Notes: generated by a model from the letters alone, not told the origin. A stretch of 64,000 nucleotides of DNA from Acidobacteriota bacterium (GCA_023436715.1 JAEZIJ010000210.1:1-64000), one strand, 5' to 3'; counted from the first letter of the stretch, positions 27,197 through 35,716 are shown. Translations and numbers: made by a program.

Positions 27197-28396
27197 ATGA
27201 ACGAACCCGAAACCATATCAATTGAGAAGCTGGTGTACGGCGGGCAGGGCCTCGGAAGGTTGAACGGCCGGGTGGTGCTGGCGCCGTTTGTGCTCCCCGG
27301 CGAGACGGCGCGTGTCCGCATCGAGGCGGAAAAACCCGGACTGCTCCAAGCGGCGCTTGAGGAAGTGGTCACGCCGGCGCCGGGCCGCGTCGAGGCGCCC
27401 TGTCCGTTTTTCTACCGCTGCGGCGGGTGCCAATATCAGCATGCGGCGTATGAAGTGCAACTCGAACAGAAGCGCGAGATCGTGCGTGAGGTGCTGGCGC
27501 GAGTGGGGAAGCTGCAAGCTCCCGAAGAGATCGGCATCGTGAGCGGAGAGCCCTGGCATTACCGCAACCGGACGCAACTGCACATTGCGGACGGCGAGAT
27601 CGGTTACTTTGCTTACGGTTCGCATGAGCTGGTGCCGGTGGATCGATGCCCCATCTCGTCTCCAAAGATCAATGAAGCGCTCGCCGCGCTCCGCGGCATG
27701 CTGCACGACGCCCGCTTTCCGCGTTTCGTGCGTTCGATTGAGCTGTTCACCAACGAATCCGAAGTCCAACTGAACGTGGTCGAGACTGAGCGGCCCGTGG
27801 CGCGGCGGTTTTTCGAGTGGTGCGCTGAAGCCATCCCCGGCTACACGTCCGGCGAACTGGATTACGCCGTGGGCGGCGATGTGTTCCGCGTGCGCCGCCG
27901 CTCGTTCTTCCAGGTGAACCGGTTCCTCGTCGGGCAGATGGCCGATCTGGCACTTGACGGCGAGGAAGGCGACGCAGCCGTGGACCTATACGCAGGCGTG
28001 GGCCTGTTCTCGCTGCCGCTGGCCCGTCGGTTCCGAACAGTGACCGGGGTCGAGTCGTCAGCCAGCGCGGCCGGCGACCTGGAGTACAACGCCGCTCGCG
28101 CCTCGGTTGCCGTCGAGACAACGCGGCAATCGGCAGAAGATTATATGGAAGCCCTCGCCCAGGCGCCGGATTTGGTGCTCGCCGACCCGCCGCGATCCGG
28201 ACTCGGCAAACGCGTTGTGCAGGAACTGCTGCGGCTGCGCCCCGGAAAGCTCGCGATCGTAGCGTGCGACCCGGCAACGCTGGCCCGCGATCTCGGCGCC
28301 CTGATCGGAGGGGGCTACCGCATGGACAAAATGACGGTAATCGATTTGTTCCCGCAGACCTACCACATCGAGACCATAGTGAAGCTCAGTTGCTGA
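27197..28396 (+). CDS. rlmD: 23S rRNA (uracil-C5)-methyltransferase, RlmD/RumA type
   Basis: A SAM-dependent enzyme that methylates C5 of a uridine in 23S rRNA, or in tRNA in some relatives. An N-terminal TRAM domain (VYGGQGLGRLNGRVVLAPFVLPGE) is followed by an iron-sulphur cysteine cluster (CPFFYRCGGC), the SAM motif DLYAGVGLFS, the DPPRSGL motif and the nucleophile in VACDPATLARD. The ATG at 27197 gives 399 residues and avoids overlap with the divergent trpS. RlmC, RlmD and TrmA are hard to tell apart; the Fe-S cluster and TRAM domain favour the Rlm group. Confidence 0.88.
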   Translation: MNEPETISIEKLVYGGQGLGRLNGRVVLAPFVLPGETARVRIEAEKPGLLQAALEEVVTPAPGRVEAPCPFFYRCGGCQYQHAAYEVQLEQKREIVREVLARVGKLQAPEEIGIVSGEPWHYRNRTQLHIADGEIGYFAYGSHELVPVDRCPISSPKINEALAALRGMLHDARFPRFVRSIELFTNESEVQLNVVETERPVARRFFEWCAEAIPGYTSGELDYAVGGDVFRVRRRSFFQVNRFLVGQMADLALDGEEGDAAVDLYAGVGLFSLPLARRFRTVTGVESSASAAGDLEYNAARASVAVETTRQSAEDYMEALAQAPDLVLADPPRSGLGKRVVQELLRLRPGKLAIVACDPATLARDLGALIGGGYRMDKMTVIDLFPQTYHIETIVKLSC

Positions 28397-28433
28397 CCGC
28401 TTCAGGCAAGTGGAAGTCCGTGGATTAGGCCTC

Positions 28434-28570
28434 GTATCAGGGCACGGCTTCAGCCGTGCCGCAAGCCCTTGCCAAGCCACGGGCTTTAGCCCCCGGGTAT
28501 GCCGCAGACAGGGGCTAGAGCCCGGGCCTTCTCACGACGCTACGCCATGGCTAAAGCCACGCCCTGATAC
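28434..28570. repeat. 137-bp nested palindromic repeat, full-length copy 2 (inverted relative to copy 1)
   Basis: The length is identical to copy 1 (137 bp), and the sequence aligns with the reverse complement of copy 1 from end to end, with scattered substitutions. The left end GTATCAGGGCACGGCT is intact; the right inner hairpin has two changes. It also sits between convergent genes (rlmD and ribokinase), again in a gap of exactly 200 bases. Confidence 0.9.
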
Positions 28571-28596
28571 AGGTCCGCGACGCACAGCATCGCCTC

Positions 28597-29550
28597 TTAC
28601 CGTGCCGCCAGGAACGCATCCACTTCCGCGCGTGTCGGAATGGATGCCTGCGCTCCGAGGCGCGTCACCGAGATCGCCGCGGCGGCATTGGCGAACCGCA
28701 GCGCCCGCTCAATCTGCTGGCCTTCCGCAAGTGCGATAGCCAGCCCCGCATTGAACGTATCGCCGGCCGCCGTGGAATCACGCACCTCTACCGCAAAGCC
28801 CGGCGAGTGTATCTGCCGTTCGCCATCGTCGTAGAAGCACCCCTGGTCGCCGAGCTTGAGCACAACCTTCGTGGCGCCCAGTTCGCGCAGTGCGCGGGCG
28901 AGCGCGGGAGCGTCGGACGGCGCGACACGCGCCGCCGGACGTCCGAGCAGCATCAGCGCCTCGCTCTCGTTCGGCGTCAGAATATCCACTTGCTCGAGCA
29001 TTGCCGGGGGAAGCGGTTGCGCGGGAGCGGGGTCCAGAATCGTCCCGGCGCCCTCCTGACGTGCCAGCGCCAGGGTCGCGGCAACCGTGTCCAGCGGAGT
29101 TTCGAGCTGAAACAGCACAAAGCGCGCGCCCCGAATCGTTCGGCGCAGCGACTCCACATCCGCCGCCGCGAACTCGTGGTTGGCGCCCGAGGCAACGACG
29201 ATCGAGTTCTGTCCGGCCGAATCCACCCAGATCAGCGCGACTCCCGTCGGTTGCGCCTTGGTCGCGCAGACGGCGCTCACGTCCACGCCCGCGGCCGAAA
29301 GGCTGGCCTTCAGGTGGTCAGCGAACAGGTCGTAGCCGACCCTTCCGGCCATACGGACCGCCACGCGAGGGGCGCCCAGTTTACCCGCGGCACACGCCTG
29401 GTTGGCCCCCTTGCCTCCAGGGATCATCTGGAAATTGCGGCCGAGCACCGTCTCTCCGGGAGCGGGCAGGTGGCCGACCGTAACGACAAAATCCATGTTC
29501 AGGCTGCCGGCAACGACAACCGCGGGGCGTTCGGAATGTGAGGGGTTCAT
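28597..29550 (-). CDS. rbsK: ribokinase (PfkB family sugar kinase)
   Basis: A cytoplasmic kinase of the PfkB family that phosphorylates ribose or a similar sugar at O5. Family motifs are present: GSLNMDFVV at the start, the first signature IPGGKGANQACAAGKLGA and the second signature STAAGDTFNAG with the catalytic Asp. The 317-residue length fits RbsK. There is no ribose transporter or rbsD nearby, so another pentose or nucleoside-derived sugar is possible. Its ATG overlaps the stop of the DUF507 gene by four bases, so the two are coupled. Confidence 0.88.
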   Translation of the reverse strand: MNPSHSERPAVVVAGSLNMDFVVTVGHLPAPGETVLGRNFQMIPGGKGANQACAAGKLGAPRVAVRMAGRVGYDLFADHLKASLSAAGVDVSAVCATKAQPTGVALIWVDSAGQNSIVVASGANHEFAAADVESLRRTIRGARFVLFQLETPLDTVAATLALARQEGAGTILDPAPAQPLPPAMLEQVDILTPNESEALMLLGRPAARVAPSDAPALARALRELGATKVVLKLGDQGCFYDDGERQIHSPGFAVEVRDSTAAGDTFNAGLAIALAEGQQIERALRFANAAAAISVTRLGAQASIPTRAEVDAFLAAR

Positions 29551-30134
29551 CGGGCGAGATCAATGCCGAGCTTCTTGAGTTCCTCGGCGTAGTAGCGGCG
29601 GAGCAGCAGGTCCCACTCCTCGCTGCCTTCGGGGATGTCGCGCTTCTGGGAGCGGATCTTGTCTCGGGCCGCGCGATCGACCTTCTCCTCGGTCTGGAGG
29701 ATCTCAGTCATCTCGCGGACGATCTCGAGCCGCACTTCGTTCGGCTGCTTCTTCAGGCGGACGGAGCGGGCCTTCCGCAGCGCGGGGACGATCTTGTGCG
29801 ACATGTCGTTGATCTTGTCGCGCGAGAGTTTCATCTGGTCGCCCGTATCGCGGCCGGCCGCGCGGATCACCTTGCGTTGGGTGATCAGCATGTTCTTGAT
29901 GCGCCGGAACATCTCCTGGTAGCTGACGTTCTCGCGGCGCATGTAATCCGCGTACTGGCTCAGGATGTCGCGAACCTCGTCGTTCAGGCGGTCCTCCACC
30001 TCGAGCTCTTCGGTCATGACTGTCGAGATTACTTCCGAGGCGGCCTGCGCGTCTGAGGTTTCGATGTGGGTAGGGCTCAGCTTTTTGACGAGTTGGCGAG
30101 CGATGTATGCTACAAATTCCCTTGGAATCAGCAT
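29547..30134 (-). CDS. DUF507 family protein, two-domain form
   Basis: The 195-residue protein belongs to DUF507, a family of uncharacterised helical, charged proteins found in Acidobacteria, Aquificae and delta-proteobacteria. Domain one starts MLIPREFVAYIARQLVKKLSP and the second half carries KINDMSHKIVPALRKARSVRLK, so it appears to contain two copies of the ~90-residue unit. The terminal segment SEEWDLLLRRYYAEELKKLGI is the family's typical end. No reaction is known; the charge pattern suggests a nucleic-acid or ribosome partner. It precedes and is coupled to the ribokinase gene. Confidence 0.85.
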   Translation of the reverse strand: MLIPREFVAYIARQLVKKLSPTHIETSDAQAASEVISTVMTEELEVEDRLNDEVRDILSQYADYMRRENVSYQEMFRRIKNMLITQRKVIRAAGRDTGDQMKLSRDKINDMSHKIVPALRKARSVRLKKQPNEVRLEIVREMTEILQTEEKVDRAARDKIRSQKRDIPEGSEEWDLLLRRYYAEELKKLGIDLAR

Positions 30135-30323
30135 CTACAGAACGATTCCTAGTGTAGCAGACACCGGCCGAAGGCGCCGTTCACAACATGAGAAAAGTAT
30201 TTCAACAAACGGAGGGCGTAACCTAACCCATTCGAACACCGGAACTTGCGCCCCGGCGCCACCATCGCACGCGATCCGCGAAATCGAGGCGGCCGGCAGG
30301 AGCGCTGCTAATATGGGGCCGGC

Positions 30324-30530
30324 ATGAATCGAGACGAGCTGACAACCCGCCTGGCGAAAGAGGCCGGCGTGACGCGCGCGGCGGCAGCCGACCAATTGGA
30401 TCGGGTGATTCACGGAATTCTGACCAAACTGCGCCGTGGGAAACCGGTGGCGCTGCCCGGACTGGGGCAGTTCCTGCCTGGCCAGGGCTTCCGATTCGAG
30501 AAGCCCGGCCGGAAAGGCAGGGCAAAGTGA
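30324..30530 (+). CDS. short HU-like DNA-binding protein
   Basis: The 68-residue protein starts like HU/IHF (MNRDELTTRLAKEAGVTRAAA, then a second helix, then VALPGLGQF in place of the usual VxLxGFGTF). It stops after the first beta strands: the beta-arm with its RNPxTG tip and the C-terminal helix of true HU (~90 residues) are missing, replaced by a basic tail KPGRKGRAK. It might still dimerise through the N-terminal helices. Its stop overlaps the start of a TIR-domain gene by four bases, so the two proteins are made together. The pairing, not the gene alone, is the notable point. Confidence 0.78.
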   Translation: MNRDELTTRLAKEAGVTRAAAADQLDRVIHGILTKLRRGKPVALPGLGQFLPGQGFRFEKPGRKGRAK

Positions 30531-31111
30531 CCGTCCGCCGACGCTCTTCGAGCGCGCAGGTCGCCGGGATCGTGAGGCGGTGTCTCGAGCGCGGCGGCTC
30601 CGTCGAAATCGATGGGCTGGGTCTGTTCCGCCCGGACGCCCAAGGCGGATTTGAGTTCCTGCCTCAGACCCGCCCGAGGGTCTTCGTCGCGTACCTGATT
30701 GAGGATGTCGCCCGGGCGGAGAAGCTTTTCGACGATCTCCTCGCACACGGCCTCGATCCGTGGTTGGACCGCAGGAAACTGCTGCCGGGGCAGAACTGGC
30801 CTCGGGCTATCGAACAGGCAATCTCGGTATCTGACTTCTTCGTGGCCTGCTTTTCGCGGCACGCGGGCGGCAAGCGCGGCTGCTTTCAATCCGAACTGCG
30901 CTATGCACTCGACTGCGCGCGGCGGACGCCGCTCGGGGAGGTGTTCTTCATTCCGGTCCGGTTTGAGGAATCGAGCGTTCCCGACGAGATCAGCCGGGAA
31001 ATCCAGTACGTAGATCTGTTTCCCGAATGGCGGAAGGGAGTGCAGCGCATCGTGGCCGCAATCCGAAAGCAGGTGAAGCAGAAAGAGCGGCGGCTACCGC
31101 TTGCCGGATAG
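30527..31111 (+). CDS. HU-like/TIR domain fusion protein
   Basis: A 194-residue protein. Residues ~10-46 (VAGIVRRCLERGGSVEIDG, then LGLFRPD) line up with the second half of the preceding HU-like protein (IHGILTKLRRGKPVALPG, then LGQFLPG). Residues ~50-185 are a TIR domain: RVFVAYLIEDVARAEKLF as strand A and helix A, DPWLDRRKLLPGQNW as the BB loop, SDFFVACFS as strand D, and C119-F-Q-S-E123-L, where E123 occupies the position of the catalytic Glu of TIR NADases. Translation starts at a GTG inside the upstream stop. An NAD-cleaving defence or signalling role is possible but inferred. The 3' end overlaps a convergent TPR gene by 18 bases. Confidence 0.8.
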   Translation: MTVRRRSSSAQVAGIVRRCLERGGSVEIDGLGLFRPDAQGGFEFLPQTRPRVFVAYLIEDVARAEKLFDDLLAHGLDPWLDRRKLLPGQNWPRAIEQAISVSDFFVACFSRHAGGKRGCFQSELRYALDCARRTPLGEVFFIPVRFEESSVPDEISREIQYVDLFPEWRKGVQRIVAAIRKQVKQKERRLPLAG

Positions 31112-31495
31112 GGTTTTCTTGAGATCCTGGGCGCGCCTGTCCTCGGGGGCCAGTTCGATGAACTTGCGGTAAGCCTCCTCGGCAGCCCGCTTGTCTTTCA
31201 GTCTCTCCTGCGCCTCTCCGAGCCGGAACCACGCGTCGGCCAATCCGGGGTTCCACTTCGTCGCCTCCTGGAAACGGGTGGCCGCGGCCTTGTAGCTGCC
31301 CTTCTTGAAATAGAAGCTGCCGACCTTGATCTCCTTCTCGGCCTGAAGGGGATTGAACGAGTAGTCTGTTTTAGGAAGGAGAGCCTCGTCTTCCTCGGCA
31401 GGCTCCTGCGGTTTGGGCGGAGGCGCCTTCTGCTGCTGGGCGAAGACTACAGCCGCCAGCGCAGAACCCAAAAGCAGAGCGCGAATCCGTGGCAC
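31094..31495 (-). CDS. exported TPR-like lipoprotein-assembly-type protein
   Basis: A 133-residue protein with a signal peptide (ALLLGSALAAVVFAQQQ), a Pro/Glu linker and two tetratricopeptide repeats (EIKVGSFYFKKGSYKAAATRF and LADAWFRLGEAQERLKDKRAAEEAY). The YSFNPLQAEKEIKVG start of the repeat region resembles BamD/YfiO-type TPR modules (outer-membrane assembly), but the protein is too short to be BamD. The GTG at 31495 gives the most compact signal peptide; a TTG at 31513 is also in frame. It is divergent from uvrC and its 3' end overlaps the TIR gene. Confidence 0.7.
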   Translation of the reverse strand: MPRIRALLLGSALAAVVFAQQQKAPPPKPQEPAEEDEALLPKTDYSFNPLQAEKEIKVGSFYFKKGSYKAAATRFQEATKWNPGLADAWFRLGEAQERLKDKRAAEEAYRKFIELAPEDRRAQDLKKTLSGKR

Positions 31496-31545
31496 AATTT
31501 TAGTGTAGGACAAGACCCCGTGCTCCCGCCCGGGTGTCGTCTCAG

Positions 31546-33354
31546 ATGGAGCTGCGAGAGAAAGTCAGTCAACTTCCTCCGCTTCCCGGCGTGTATCTGT
31601 ACAAAGACGCCGGCGGGCGTGTGATATACGTCGGCAAGGCCAAGAGCCTGCGCAGCCGCGTCCGGAGCTATTTTTCCGACGACAAGCTGGCCGATGCGAA
31701 AACCGGCTCCCTGATATCCGAAGCCACCGACCTCGAATACATCCTTGTCGATAACGAAAAGGAAGCGCTCGCGCTCGAGAACAACCTCATCAAGCAGTGG
31801 AAGCCGCGCTTCAACGTCCTGCTGCGCGACGACAAAACCTACCCGTACATCAAGTTGACCAACGAGAAATACCCGCGGGTGTACGTGACGCGGCGCCTCT
31901 TCAAGGACGGGTCCAGCTACTATGGCCCGTACTTCCCCGGCAACCTGGCCCACCGGCTCGTACACTTTATCAATCGCTTCTTCGGCGTGCCGTCGTGCAA
32001 AGTGGACATGACCCGGCGGCATCAGTACGCCTGCCTGCAATACCACATCAACCGCTGCCTTGGGCCATGCGTGGATGGACTGACCGCCGACGAGGCGTAC
32101 GCCCGCGCCGTGCGCGAGGTCCGGCTGTTCCTCGAAGGCAAGCATCGCGTCCTGATCTCCGAGTTGCGGTCCCACATGGAGTCGGCCGCCGAGGAGATGC
32201 GGTTCGAGCAGGCGGCGGTGCTGCGGGACGCGGTCTCGACCATCGAGGAGATGGACCAGAAGCAGAAGATGGCGGCGGCTCAGGGCGAGGACACCGACAT
32301 CTTCGGGCTTTACGCCGAACCGCCGCTCGTGGCTGTCGATGTGTTCCACCTGCGGAAGGGCCGTGTGGTGGACCGGCGCGAGTTTTTCTGGGAGGACCAG
32401 TCCGAGTTCGAGCCGGCGGAGTTCGTCTCCTCGCTGCTGAAGCAGTTCTACCTCGACCAGGACTACGTGCCCGGTTCGATCCACGTCCCGCTCGAGTTTG
32501 AAGAGCGTGAACTCCTTGAGGAAGTGCTCTCGGAAAAGCGCGGCCGCAAGGTGGAGATACACACGCCCCAGCGCGGGCCGAAGAAGGCGATGCTGGCCTT
32601 TGCGGAGACGAATGCCCGGCACTTGTTCGAACAGCGGTTCCGGGTGATGAAGCCCTCGGCGCAGGCCGTCCGCGAGTCCCTCCAGGAGATGCTGGGGCTG
32701 GAAGAGGCGCCGCGCCGCATCGAGTGCTTCGACATTTCTCATATCCAGGGCACGGATAAGGTCGCCAGCATGGTGGTCTGGGAAGACGGGCGCATGAAGA
32801 AGTCCGACTACCGGAAGTTCATCATCCGCGAGGTGGAAGGCAACGACGATTTCGCTTCCATGCGTGAGGTGATCCGGCGGCGCTACTCGCGTTTGAAGGA
32901 CCATGGCGAGAAGATGCCCGGTCTGGTGCTCGTGGACGGCGGCCTGGGCCAACTGCACGCGGCGGCCGGGGCTCTCGAGGCGATCGGCGTCGTGGATCTG
33001 CCGCTTGCCTCCATCGCAAAGCGGGAGGAGTGGATCTACGTCTACGGGCAGGAGGAGGAGCCTGTCGTGCTGGACCGGTTCTCACCCGTGCTGCATCTCA
33101 TCCAGAGTGTCCGGGATGAAGCCCACCGTTTCGCGGTGACCTTCCACCGCGCGCGGCGCGACGCGGCCCGGCTCAGTTCCGAACTGGACGAAATCCCCGG
33201 CATCGGCCCGAAGACCGTGCGCAAGCTGCTGACCCACTTCGGCAGCGCCGAGCGCGTGCGGCAGGCCACCGAATCGGAGCTGATGATGCTGGTAGGCCGC
33301 GCCACCACTCGTCGCCTCATCGAGTTCCGGGCTACGCAATCCACAAACTCCTGA
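31546..33354 (+). CDS. uvrC: excinuclease ABC subunit C
   Basis: UvrC makes both incisions in nucleotide excision repair. The protein has the N-terminal GIY-YIG nuclease (LPGVYLYKDAGGRVIYVGKA), the UVR domain for UvrB contact (about residues 200-235, EEMRFEQAAVLRD), the RNase H-like 5' nuclease domain (ECFDISHIQGTD, LVLVDGGLGQL) and a C-terminal double helix-hairpin-helix (IPGIGPKTVRKLLTHFGS). About 602 residues is normal. Both the ATG at 31546 and a GTG at 31534 are possible, without a clear ribosome binding site. The downstream region is gene debris. Confidence 0.97.
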   Translation: MELREKVSQLPPLPGVYLYKDAGGRVIYVGKAKSLRSRVRSYFSDDKLADAKTGSLISEATDLEYILVDNEKEALALENNLIKQWKPRFNVLLRDDKTYPYIKLTNEKYPRVYVTRRLFKDGSSYYGPYFPGNLAHRLVHFINRFFGVPSCKVDMTRRHQYACLQYHINRCLGPCVDGLTADEAYARAVREVRLFLEGKHRVLISELRSHMESAAEEMRFEQAAVLRDAVSTIEEMDQKQKMAAAQGEDTDIFGLYAEPPLVAVDVFHLRKGRVVDRREFFWEDQSEFEPAEFVSSLLKQFYLDQDYVPGSIHVPLEFEERELLEEVLSEKRGRKVEIHTPQRGPKKAMLAFAETNARHLFEQRFRVMKPSAQAVRESLQEMLGLEEAPRRIECFDISHIQGTDKVASMVVWEDGRMKKSDYRKFIIREVEGNDDFASMREVIRRRYSRLKDHGEKMPGLVLVDGGLGQLHAAAGALEAIGVVDLPLASIAKREEWIYVYGQEEEPVVLDRFSPVLHLIQSVRDEAHRFAVTFHRARRDAARLSSELDEIPGIGPKTVRKLLTHFGSAERVRQATESELMMLVGRATTRRLIEFRATQSTNS

Positions 33355-33410
33355 GCGCGGGGCTGATTTCGGGCTTGCGCACCCTGTACCCGGAATTCTA
33401 CCCTGCAAAC

Positions 33411-34459
33411 ATGAATCGTCGTGATTTCCTCGGGTTCGGGCCGTACTCGCTGATGGTGTTCGCGGGCGACCTCGATGTCCGCGACTTCAAACGCATCGCT
33501 CCGCCGGGATCGGGCGGCTTCGCCGCGGAACCGCACATGGCGCTGGTTGACCTCGAGACCGATGTCCTGGTGGCCGGCGGCGGAATGGCGGGCGTGTGCG
33601 CAGCGTCGGCGCGAACTCGCACAAGTCGCGGCCCGGCTGGCGCGAAGCCGGGCTGCTCGAGGAATTCCGGCTCGACGATGCCGTAAACAACCCCCAACGC
33701 TGCTTCGAACTGTGGGACGTGTTGCTCTACCACAAGGTCATGTCCGAGCCCAACATCACGCTGCTGCTCGAAAGCGTGCTGTACGGCGCGGAGACGAAAG
33801 GCGGCCGCATCGAGCGCGTGATGGTGCGCTGCGACAAAAGCGAATGCCTGTACCGCATCAAGGCGAAGATGTACCTCGACTGCACCGGCGATTCCCGCCT
33901 TGGCCTGGAGGCCGGAGCCCAGATGCGGACCGGCCGTGAAGCCCGCTCGGAGTTCAACGAATCTCTGGCGCCCGAAAAGGCCGACAACCAAACGCTCGGC
34001 AGCAGCATCCTTTTCACCTCGCGCCTGCATCAGAAGGCCATGCCGTTCACCGCGCCGCCGTGGGCGCGCACGATCACCAAAGACCAACTGCGGCACCGCG
34101 GCATCGATTCCTGGGAGTACGGCTACTGGTGGGTGGAGTGGGGCGGCAACCTCGATACGATTCGCGACAACGAGCGCATCCGGTTTGAACTGCTCTCTAT
34201 CGTGCTGGGCGTCTGGGACTACATCAAGAACAGCGGCGAGTTCCCCGGCAGCGCGAACTGGGCGCTCGATTGGATCGGCATGATGCCGGGCAAACGCGGC
34301 AGCCGCCGGCTGGTGGGCGACCATATCCTTACGCAGAACGACCTGCTCTCGGGCGACTTCGACGACGCAGTAGCCATCGGCGGCTGGCCGATGGACGATC
34401 ACCCTCCGGGCGGTTTCGACCGCGCCGATCTTCCGCCCAACACCGTATTGCGCACGCCT
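33411..34459 (+). pseudogene. broken FAD-dependent oxidoreductase gene
   Basis: The first part (MNRRDFLGFGPYSLMVFAGD, then DVLVAGGGMAGVCAA) is a Tat-like leader and the start of an FAD-binding Rossmann fold. Near base 33600 the homology jumps to another frame (VGANSHKSRPGWREAGLLEEF), so a segment of roughly 30 codons, including the rest of the dinucleotide fold, is gone and the frame is shifted. Recognisable sequence then continues to PPNTVLRTPS and breaks off at about 34459, lacking the C-terminal ~200 residues that contain the second FAD contact (GRNISASH-type motif in relatives). A working enzyme is not possible. Family relatives are putative exported FAD oxidoreductases. Confidence 0.8.
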
Positions 34460-34819
34460 AGTCATTATGTCGGCATTGCCATCGCAGTGGGCTTCGGGGG
34501 CCTATACTCAGTGGGATTCCTAGCGTTCATGGAGACCCTCATCGGGGATTCTGAAAACCTCGGTGTTATCTCTCCAGTCGTGGTCCTTCTCTTTATCGAA
34601 GCTGTGCTGTTCGGGGCTATCTTCGGCTTAACAAAGCTGATCCCCTGGCTCACCGATGCTCGTATCCCAAAAGTTACCGTTTTTGCGGCGACAGCCTTTA
34701 CAGCGGCGTTCTACATCATTGTTGGAGGAGGAGTAGAGATGGGTGTGCTTACAGGCATGGGGACGATGGTTTTTGCGGCCCCTGCGGTCGGGGCTTTCCT
34801 CCTGGGCCAAAGAGAGTGA
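34460..34819 (+). pseudogene. membrane-protein segment fused to the broken oxidoreductase
   Basis: From 34460 the same frame changes character abruptly: visibly lower GC and four hydrophobic helices (IAIAVGFGGLYSVGFLAF, SPVVVLLFIEAVLFGAIFG, VFAATAFTAAFYIIVGG, MGTMVFAAPAVGAFLLG), ending with a stop at 34819. It is unrelated to the oxidoreductase and must have been joined by a deletion or insertion. An ATG at 34529 could start an independent ~96-residue protein, but there is no ribosome binding site. Whether it is a fragment or a small live gene is open; I do not recognise the family. Confidence 0.5.
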
Positions 34820-34917
34820 GCGACACCGAGACTACCTATGACGCCGCCGGCCGCGTGACCCAGATTCAGAAGCAGGACGAGGCTGCTGTGAGCATTCCGT
34901 ACTTTTCCACGGGTTAA
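34816..34917 (+). pseudogene. RHS/YD-repeat scrap
   Basis: In a different frame from the preceding segment the sequence reads TETTYDAAGRVTQIQKQD and, after 6 residues, PYFSTG and a stop. YDAAGRVT is a classic YD repeat of RHS/polymorphic-toxin proteins. Only about 33 codons remain. It shows that an RHS element once stood here and was almost wholly lost, and it may explain the foreign-looking membrane segment just upstream. Confidence 0.65.
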
Positions 34918-34926
34918 ACTGGTCAC

Positions 34927-35709
34927 GTGGTTGAAGTTCACGGCCATCGAGGGGCGCGCGCGCTCCTGCCGGAGAACACGATGGCCGGTTTCCTGTACGC
35001 AATTGATGCCGGCTGCGACGCGATCGAGTTCGATGTGCTCGTGACGCGGGACGATGCTTTGGTCGCCTGCCACGATCCTGTACTCAAGCGCCGCGTGCTA
35101 ATGCCCTGGAAGCACTCCCGCACGGTGCGGAGGTTGTCGCTTGAGGAGTTGAGCCTCGCCGATTGCGGCTCGCGCAGAAACTTACGGTTCCGGCGACAGA
35201 AGCCGGTTCCAGGAGCCCGCATCCCGGCACTCAGGGAAATCTTCGAGCTTGCTTCGCGTGGGGATTTCGGCTTCGACGTCGAGGTGAAGTGCTTTCCCCA
35301 GCGCCCGAATCTTGCGCCGCCGCCGGGCCGCATCGCCGAGTTGCTGGTTGCCGAGATCGAGTTCGCCCGCGTAGCTTCGAGGGTGACCGTGCTGTCTTTC
35401 GACTACCGCGTGCTCCGCGCTCTGCGGGGCGCCGCGCCCCAAATCCGCACTGCCGCGCTCTACGAGTTCGGCCCGCGCGATTTTGTCTCCATCGCTCGCG
35501 AAGCGGAAGCGGAAATCATCGCTCCCTACCACCGCCTGGTCACGCCGCGGAGAGTCGATGCCGCCCACTGTGCCGGCGTCAAAGTCCTTCCCTGGACGGC
35601 TAACCGCCCACGCGACTGGAACCGCCTGATCCGCGCCGGTGTCGACGGCATCGTCACGGACGACCCAGCCGGCCTCATCGCGTTTCGGGAACGGCCGCCG
35701 CGCGTATAA
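34927..35709 (+). CDS. glycerophosphodiester phosphodiesterase
   Basis: The enzyme hydrolyses glycerophosphodiesters to glycerol 3-phosphate and an alcohol. The 260-residue TIM-barrel protein has the family residues HGHRGARALLPENT, IEFDVLVTRDD and ACHDP. No signal peptide is seen, so it should be cytoplasmic. Translation begins at a GTG (VEVHGHRGAR), the standard distance from the catalytic histidine. The stop lies seven bases before the GTG of the sensor kinase gene; co-transcription is likely, although no functional link is obvious. Confidence 0.92.
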   Translation: MVEVHGHRGARALLPENTMAGFLYAIDAGCDAIEFDVLVTRDDALVACHDPVLKRRVLMPWKHSRTVRRLSLEELSLADCGSRRNLRFRRQKPVPGARIPALREIFELASRGDFGFDVEVKCFPQRPNLAPPPGRIAELLVAEIEFARVASRVTVLSFDYRVLRALRGAAPQIRTAALYEFGPRDFVSIAREAEAEIIAPYHRLVTPRRVDAAHCAGVKVLPWTANRPRDWNRLIRAGVDGIVTDDPAGLIAFRERPPRV

Positions 35710-35716
35710 TCGTCTG

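Noticed and set aside
35639..35716. Earlier start for the sensor kinase
   Set aside because: It would overlap the phosphodiesterase gene and add a polar, low-complexity stretch before the first membrane helix; the GTG at 35717 is more natural.
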